From Caprella mutica (taxonomy: Eukaryota > Arthropoda > Malacostraca > Amphipoda > Caprellidae), in assembly GCA_947561585.1 (NCBI GenBank), contig CANNZV010001609.1, positions 184,409 through 248,408 of the forward strand: DNA of 64,000 nucleotides. The letters run 5' to 3'. The notes under the pieces are model-generated. The model was not told where the DNA came from, did not search any database, and was given only the letters and a program-made list of their open reading frames with translations. This document shows, piece by piece, positions 56,879-64,000 of this stretch (its first letter is position 1; the number at the start of each line of letters is the position of its first letter). A program made the position numbers and the translations under genes.

Positions 56879-58288
56879 TTTTCGAGGGAATAATCCAAAG
56901 ATGGATTCTTACTGATGTAATTTAAATTTCTTTGAAGAAGAGTTTCCGTATTATTCTCAATCTATTTTCTATTTTCCTATCTTTCTCAAATATCATACAT
57001 TGTCATCGTGTACTCAGACCAATTTTAAAATACTTACTAACATTACAATTAGTAAAGTTACCTTTTAGAAATGTGAAATTAGAAAACTGTCAAGAAATGA
57101 TGGCACTAACTCTTCCCTATGGCTGATGCTTGCAGGGTAGATTGAGAAGAAGCTTTTTAATTTCTGAACTGTTGAATCGCTTCCAGTCGAATGAACTTCA
57201 CCCTCCATCACTACAGTTCATTTACCAAACTATTCATTGATGAACTCTAATTATAGAAATTTATAATATTCTTATTTGTTATTTTTGTTATCTGTTTTAC
57301 CAGTGGCAGAAGATATCAGAGTCTGTTGCTATGGCAAATGAGTTAGGAAGAAAGTAAAGCTCTTCTAAACAGGCAAAACTATAGGATTACACCAAAGAAT
57401 TCATCAAATAAATAAACTTTATTGTTAAAATATCCTCAAAATTCACTAACTTTATTTAGATTTCTCTCAACATCTGTAAAATCTAATGGAGTCTAATAAA
57501 GAAAACATTTTCATTATTTATTTAGAGTTCATCCATATATTTAATTCTATTAGTGTTATTCATAAATATATTTATAAATAAGTGATTGATGTAAATATTT
57601 GAAGCTCTTTCACATTTGTATTTGTAGTTAGGTTAGGTCACACATTCTGTCCCTCTCTGTCCCACGCGGGATGTCCCTCTCTGCCCCACGTCTGTCCCAC
57701 TGTTACGATCACTTCTTGGGTTTGAGAATTCACACTAGACTTTCAAATTTTAATGGGAATATATGTGAATTTATCCCTTCAGAACCAATTGTTTATTCTT
57801 TATTTCCATGATTCAGTATCTGATCTAATTAATGTTTATCAATTACACAGGAAATGAAAGCGGATAATGACCGGTTCAATTTTATTATAGGCACAAATAT
57901 AAAAATACACTGTTTGGCAAATATGGTTATGAGAATGATCGGAATAGAGTGTAGAACAGAAAATCATTATGTCCTACCCCAGCTAGTGTCACGCCAATTC
58001 TGCCTATAAGAACAAGTGTTTAGGCAGGAGAGACTAAAACTTAGGCCTATAAGGGTACAATCAGCAAATCAAACAAATAGGCCCACTTTGGATAAAAATA
58101 CATAGGGATATAGAAAGATACAATTTGGTTAGATGGTATAAACTGTTTTCTGAGAGGGTTGGTTACCGACGGGAAGTAAGCAATTAACATCATTCGATAC
58201 TTTTGAGAAAGAAACAATGTTATAACAGAGTTATTAAAATATATAGGTATAGCTATTCTTATTTGAATTATAGTTCATAACATTACTG
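56879..58288. other. Non-coding stretch with a small GC-rich fragment
   Basis: AT-rich with no gene. At 57645-57702 it holds a short fragment of the TGTCCCACGCGGGATGTCCC repeat known from the composite element. TTAGGTTAGG occurs once near 57631 and is too short to be telomeric. Confidence 0.5.
57645..57702. repeat. Isolated fragment of the TGTCCCACG repeat
   Basis: About two and a half units (TGTCCCTCTCTGTCCCACGC, GGGATGTCCCTCTCTGCCCC, ACGTCTGTCCCAC) match the left arm of the element at 16607, 40 kb away, in otherwise AT-rich DNA. No inverted ends are visible around it. Confidence 0.9.
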
Positions 58289-61200
58289 TCACTCTATATA
58301 TCTAGTGTAATTGATTAGTGTGACTCTAGAAATCTTGTGTAATTGATTAGTGTGACTCTAGAAATCTTGTGTAATTGATTAGTGTGACTCTAGATACCTT
58401 GTGTAATTGATTAGTGTGACTCTAGAAATCTTGTGTAATTGATTAGTGTGACTCTAGAAATCTTGTGTAATTGATTAGTGTGACTCTAGATATCTTGTGT
58501 AATTGATTAGTGTGACTCTAGATTTCTTGTGTAATTGATTAGTGTGACCCTAGATATCTTGTGTAATTGATTAGTGTGACTCTAGAAATCTTGTGTAATT
58601 GATTAGTGTGACTCTAGAAATCTTGTGTAATTGATTAGTTTGACTCTAGATAACTTGTGTAATTGATTAGTGTGACTCTAGATATCTTGTGTAATTGATT
58701 AGTGTGACTCTAGATATCTTGTGTAATTGATTAGTGTGACTCTAGATATCTTGTGTAATTGATTAGTGTGACTCTAGAAATCTTGTGTAATTGATTAGTG
58801 TGACTCTAGATATCTTGTGTAATTGATTAGTGTGACTCTAGATATCTTGTGTAATTGATCAGTGTGACTCTAGATATCTTGTGTAATTGATTAGTGTGAC
58901 TCTAGATATCTTGTGTAATTGATTAGTGTGACTCTAGATATCTTGTGTAATTGATTAGTGTGACTCTAGATATCTTGTGTAATTGATTAGTGTGACTCTA
59001 GAAATTTTGTGTAATTGATTAGTTTGACTCTAGATATCTTGTGTAATTGATTAGTGTGACTCTAGATATCTTGTGTAATTGATTAGTGTGACTCTAGATA
59101 TCTTGTGTAATTGATTAGTGTGACTCTAGATATCTTGTGTAATTGATTAGTGTGACTGTAGATATCTTGTGTAATTGATTAGTGTGACTGTAGATACCTT
59201 GTGTAATTGATTAGTGTGACTCTAGATATCTTGTGTAATTGATTAGTGTGACTCTAGATATCTTGTGTAATTGATTAGTGTGACTCTAGATATCTTGTGT
59301 AATTGATTAGTGTGACTCTAGATATCTTGTGTAATTGATTAGTGTGACTCTAGATATCTTGTGTAATTGATTAGTGTGACTCTAGATATCTTGAGTAATT
59401 GATTAGTGTGACTCTAGATATCTTGTGTAATTGATTAGTGTGACTGATATCTTGTGTAATTGATTAGTGTGACTCTAGATATCTTGTGTAATTGATTAGT
59501 GTGACTCTAGATATCTTGTGTAATTGATTAGTGTGACTGTAGATATCTTGTGTAATTGATTAGTGTGACAGTAGATACCTTGTGTAATTGATTAGTGTGA
59601 CTCTAGATACCTTGTGTAATTGATTAGTGTGACTATAGATATCTTGTGTAATTGATTAGTGTGACTCTAGATATCTTGTGTAATTGATTAGTTTGACTCT
59701 AGATACCTTGTGTAATTGATTAGTGTGACTCTAGAAATCTTGTGTAATTGATTAGTGTGACTCTAGAAATCTTGTGTAATTGATTAGTGTGACTCTAGAT
59801 ACCTTGTGTGATTGATTAGTGTGACTCTAGAAATCTTGTGTAATTGATTAGTGTGACTCTAGAAATCTTGTGTAATTGATTAGTGTGACTCTAGAAATCT
59901 TGTGTAATTGATTAGTGTGACTCTAGATATCTTGTGTAATTGATTAGTGTGACTCTAGATTTCTTGTGTAATTGATTAGTGTGACCCTAGATATCTTGTG
60001 TAATTGATTAGTGTGACTCTAGATATCTTGTGTAATTGATTAGTGTGACTCTAGATATCTTGTGTAATTGATTAGTGTGACTCTAGAAATCTTGTGTAAT
60101 TGATTAGTGTGACTCTAGATATCTTGTGTAATTGATCAGTGTGACTCTAGATATCTTGTGTAATTGATCAGTGTGACTCTAGATATCTTGTGTAATTGAT
60201 TAGTGTGACTCTAGATATCTTGTGTAATTGATTAGTGTGACTCTAGATATCTTGTGTAATTGATTAGTGTGACTCTAGATATCTTGTGTAATTGATTAGT
60301 GTGACTCTAGAAATTTTGTGTAATTGATTAGTTTGACTCTAGATATCTTGTGTAATTGATTAGTGTGACTCTCGATATCTTGTGTAATTGATTAGTGTGA
60401 CTCTAGATATCTTGTGTAATTGATTAGTGTGACTGTAGATATCTTGTGTAATTGATTAGTGTGACTGTAGATATCTTGTGTAATTGATTAGTGTGACTGT
60501 AGATACCTTGTGTAATTGATTAGTGTGACTCTAGATATCTTGTGTAATTGATTAGTGTGACTCTAGATATCTTGTGTAATTGATTAGTGTGACTCTAGAT
60601 ATCTTGTGTAATTGATTAGTGTGACTCTAGATATCTTGTGTAATTGATTAGTGTGACTCTAGATATCTTGTGTAATTGATTAGTGTGACTCTAGATATCT
60701 TGAGTAATTGATTAGTGTGACTCTAGATATCTTGTGTAATTGATTAGTGTGACTGATATCTTGTGTAATTGATTAGTGTGACTCTAGATATCTTGTGTAA
60801 TTGATTAGTGTGACTCTAGATATCTTGTGTAATTGATTAGTGTGACTGTAGATATCTTGTGTAATTGATTAGTGTGACAGTAGATACCTTGTGTAATTGA
60901 TTAGTGTGACTCTAGATACCTTGTGTAATTGATTAGTGTGACTATAGATATCTTGTGTAATTGATTAGTGTGACTCTAGATATCTTGTGTAATTGATTAG
61001 TGTGACTCTAGATACCTTGTGTAATTGATTAGTGTGACACTAGATATCTTGTGTAATTGATTAGTGTGACTCTAGATATCTTGTGCAATTGATTAGTGTG
61101 ACTGTAGATACCTTGTGTAATTGATTAGTGTGACTCAAGATACCTTGTGTAATTGATTAGTGTGACTCTAGATATCTTGTGTAATTGATTAGTGTGACTC

Positions 61201-62944
61201 TAGATACCTTGTGTAATTGATTAGTGTGACTCTAGATATCTTGTGTAATTGATTAGTGTGACTCTAGATATCTTGTGTAATTGATTAGTGTGACTCTAGA
61301 TAACTTGTGTAATTGATTAGTGTGACTCTAGGTATCTTGTGTAATTGATTAGTGTGACTCTAGATATCATGTGTAATTGATTAGTGTGACTCTAGATATC
61401 TTGTGTAATTGATTAGTGTGACTGATATCTTGTGTAATTGATTAGTGTGACTCTAGATATCTTGTGTAATTGATTAGTGTGACTCTAGATATCTTGTGTA
61501 ATTGATTAGTATGACTGTAGATATCTTGTGTAATTGATTAGTGTGACTGTAGATACCTTGTATAATTGATTAGTGTGACTCTAGATACCTTGTGTAATTG
61601 ATTAGTGTGACTCTAGATATCTTGTGTAATTGATTAGTTTGACTCTAGATATCTTGTGTAATTGATTAGTGTGACTCTAGATACCTTGTGTAATTGATTA
61701 GTGTGACTCTAGATATCTTGTGTAATTGATTAGTGTGACTCTAGATATCTTGTGTAATTGATTAGTGTGACTCTAGATATCTTGTGTAATTGATTAGTGT
61801 GACTGTAGATACCTTGTGTAATTGATTAGTGTGACTCTAGATACCTTGTGTAATTGATTAGTGTGACTCTAGATATCTTGTGTAATTGATTAGTGTGACT
61901 CTAGATATCTTGTGTAATTGATTAGTGTGACTCTAGATATCTTGTGTAATTGATTAGTGTGACTGTAGATACCTTGTGTAATTGATTAGTGTGACTCTAG
62001 ATACCTTGTGTAATTGATTAGTGTGACTCTAGATATCTTGTGTAATTGATTAGTGTGACTCTAGATATCTTGTGTAATTGATTAGTGTGACTCTAGATAT
62101 CTTGTGTAATTGATTAGTGTGACTCTAGATATCTTGTGTAATTGATTAGTGTGACTGTAGATACCTTGTGTAATTGATTAGTGTGACTCTAGATACCTTG
62201 TGTAATTGATTAGTGTGACTCTAGATATCTTGTGTAATTGATTAGTGTGACTCTAGATACCTTGTGTAATTGATTAGTGTGACTCTAGATATCTTGTGTA
62301 ATTGATTAGTGTGACTCTAGATTTCTTGTGTAATTGATTAGTGTGACCCTAGATATCTTGTGTAATTGATCAGTGTGACTGTAGATACCTTGTGTAATTG
62401 ATTAGTGTGACTCTAGATATCTTGTGTAATTGATCAGTTTGACTGTAGATATCTTGTGTAATTGATTAGTGTGACTCTAGATATCTTGTGTAATTGATTA
62501 GTGTGACTGTAGATACCTTGTGTAATTGATTAGTGTGACTCTAGATATCTTGTGTAATTGATTAGTGTGACTGTAGATACCTTGTGTAATTGATTAGTGT
62601 GACTCTAGATATCTTGTGTAATTGATTAGTGTGACTCTAGATATCTTGTGTAATTGATTAGTGTGACTGTAGATACCTTGTGTAATTGATTAGTGTGACT
62701 CTAGATATCTTGTGTAATTGATTAGTGTGACTCTATATATCTTGTGTAATTGATTAGTGTGACTCTAGATATCTTGTGTAATTGATTAGTGTGACTCTAG
62801 ATACCTTGTGTAATTGATTAGTGTGACTCTAGATATCTTGTGTAATTGATTAGTGTGACTCTATATATCTTGTGTAATTGATTAGTGTGACTCTAGATAT
62901 CTTGTGTAATTGATTAGTGTGACTCCAGATACCTTGTGTAATTG
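58289..62944. repeat. Large minisatellite/satellite, 32-bp monomer, about 145 copies
   Basis: The monomer begins TTGTGTAATTGATTAGTGTG and ends ACTCTAGATATC. Common variants are GATACC, GAAATC and GATTTC endings, ACTGTAG, and GATCAGTG. Three units are 29 bp long (ACTGATATC, lacking CTA; near 59445, 60753 and 61423). Rare markers recur at exactly 1309 bp: GAAATTTTG at 59001 and 60310, GATCAGTG at 58857 and 60166, TTGAGTAATT at 59391 and 60700, GACAGTAG at 59567 and 60876, GACTATAG at 59631 and 60940. The left two thirds are thus two copies of a block of about 41 units. The right third shows shorter 5- and 6-unit repeats marked by ACTGTAGATACC (61801, 61961, 62153). Confidence 0.96.
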
Positions 62945-63060
62945 CTGCTTGTGTAGTATGTAGCTATAGAGAGTTGAAGAGAGGGGGAATATCTAAAGTT
63001 TAAAGTTGATGTAACCTTATTGTGTTTGGTTTGTAGTGCCAGCAACAGGTAATTGTTGGC

Positions 63061-64000
63061 GGTGAAACTCATTGTACTGGTGTAGTTAATAACAGTGAAA
63101 CTCATTGCACTGGTGTAGTTAATAACAGTGAAACTCATTGCTGTGGTGTAGTTAATAACAGTGAAACTCATTGCTGTGGTGTAGTTAATAACAGTGAAAC
63201 TCATTGCACTGGTGTAGTTAATAACAGTGAAACTCATTGCACTGGTGTAGTTAATAACAGTGAAACTCATTGCACTGGTGTAGTTAATAACAGTGAAACT
63301 CATTGCACTGGTGTAGTTAATAACAGTGAAACTCATTGCTGTGGTGTAGTTAATAACAGTGAAACGCATTGCACTGGGGTAGGTAATAACAGTGAAACTC
63401 ATTGCACTGGTGTAGTTAATAACAGTGAAACTCATTGCACTGGTGTAGTTAACAACAGTGAAACTCATTGCACTGGTGTAGTTAATAACAGTGAAACTCA
63501 TTGCTGTGGTGTAGTTAATAACAGTGAAACTCATTGCACTGGTGTAGTTAATAACAGTGAAACTCATTGTACTGGTGTAGTTAATAACAGTGAAACTCAT
63601 TGCTGTGGTGTAGTTAATAACAGTGAAATTCATTGCACTGGTGTAGTTAATAACAGTGAAACTCATTGTACTGGTGTAGTTAATAACAGTGAAACTCATT
63701 GCTGTGGTGTAGTTAATAACAGTGAAACTCATTGCTGTGGTGTAGTTAATAACAGTGAAATTCATTGCACTGGTGTAGTTAATAACAGTGAAACTCATTG
63801 CACTGGTGTAGTTAATAACAGTGAAACTCATTGCACTGGTGTAGTTAATAACAGTGAAACTCATTGTACTGGTGTAGTTAATAACAGTGAAACTCATTGC
63901 TGTGGTGTAGTTAATAACAGTGAAATTCATTGCACTGGTGTAGTTAATAACAGTGAAACTCATTGCACTGGTGTAGTTAATAACAGTGAAACTCATTGCA
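63061..64000. repeat. Minisatellite, 33-bp monomer, about 28 copies, cut by the window edge
   Basis: The monomer begins GTGTAGTTAATAACAGTGAA and ends ACTCATTGCACTG. Variants are TGCTGTG or TGTACTG for TGCACTG and AAATTCATT for AAACTCATT; they recur in ordered runs, so a higher-order structure is likely. The 11-codon period leaves a minus frame open from the window edge to 62914 (an 11-residue repeat then about 47 unique residues). It is a repeat artefact on present evidence; the array continues beyond the window, so an upstream exon cannot be excluded. Confidence 0.93.

Noticed and set aside
57628..57642. TTAGG telomere repeat (TTAGGTTAGG)
   Set aside because: Only two units are present, in an ordinary AT-rich context; chance is sufficient.
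62914..63996. A 360-codon minus-strand frame with repeated SFTVINYT
   Set aside because: It follows the 33-bp period. The 47-residue unique tail is AT-rich and unrecognised. I kept it as a repeat and noted the edge uncertainty.

Overview
The window looks like nuclear DNA of an invertebrate animal. It is AT-rich and almost free of genes. It carries eukaryotic mobile-element debris: a Penelope-like reverse transcriptase fragment, a decayed Tc1/mariner-type (DUF4817/DDE) transposase, a tRNA-Leu-like SINE or pseudogene, and several short inverted-repeat elements (MITEs) with recognisable target-site duplications. I see no bacterial gene organisation, operon, rRNA or CRISPR. I cannot name the species.

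The dominant feature is minisatellite DNA. About two dozen tandem arrays, with monomers of 13 to 72 bp, together cover roughly 22 kb, about a third of the window. Most arrays have their own unrelated monomer. The largest are a 32-bp array of about 145 copies (58289-62944), a 38-bp array of about 53 copies (7023-9049), a 24-bp array of about 57 copies (10361-11737), a 23-bp array of about 58 copies (28682-30018) and a 48-bp array of about 27 copies (46202-47523). A 33-bp array runs off the right edge (63061-64000). Nearly all long open frames are read-throughs of these arrays, often on both strands, so I do not annotate them as genes. Several arrays show higher-order structure.

Layout: 1-9050 has arrays of 64, 45, 44 and 38 bp plus a Tigger/pogo-like remnant. 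9050-16600 has arrays of 24, 13 and 56 bp, a possible piggyBac-like remnant and a MITE rich in nuclear-receptor half-sites. 16607-19537 is a foldback-like composite element with long terminal inverted repeats, GC-rich TGTCCCACG repeats at both ends and a tRNA-like sequence inside. 19538-25270 holds MITEs, a 46-bp perfect palindrome, the Penelope-like fragment and three more copies of the receptor-site MITE. 25273-32413 has arrays of 43, 23, 19, 24/18 and 32 bp and a hAT-type MITE. 32783-43586 has MITEs (one PIF/Harbinger type), the DDE transposase pseudogene, small duplications and one possible exon. 43587-64000 is mostly arrays of 51, 48, 27/24, 53/49, 54, 37, 26, 32 and 33 bp, with a TTAA-flanked MITE and more Tigger-like remnants.

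No working pathway can be reconstructed. The most unusual items are the foldback-like composite, the 38-bp minisatellite whose monomer contains the end of the adjacent transposon remnant, the MITE family carrying ERR/FTZ-F1 and DR1 sites with a variable number of internal units, and the nested duplications of the 32-bp array. Copy numbers and periods were counted by eye and are approximate at array ends.
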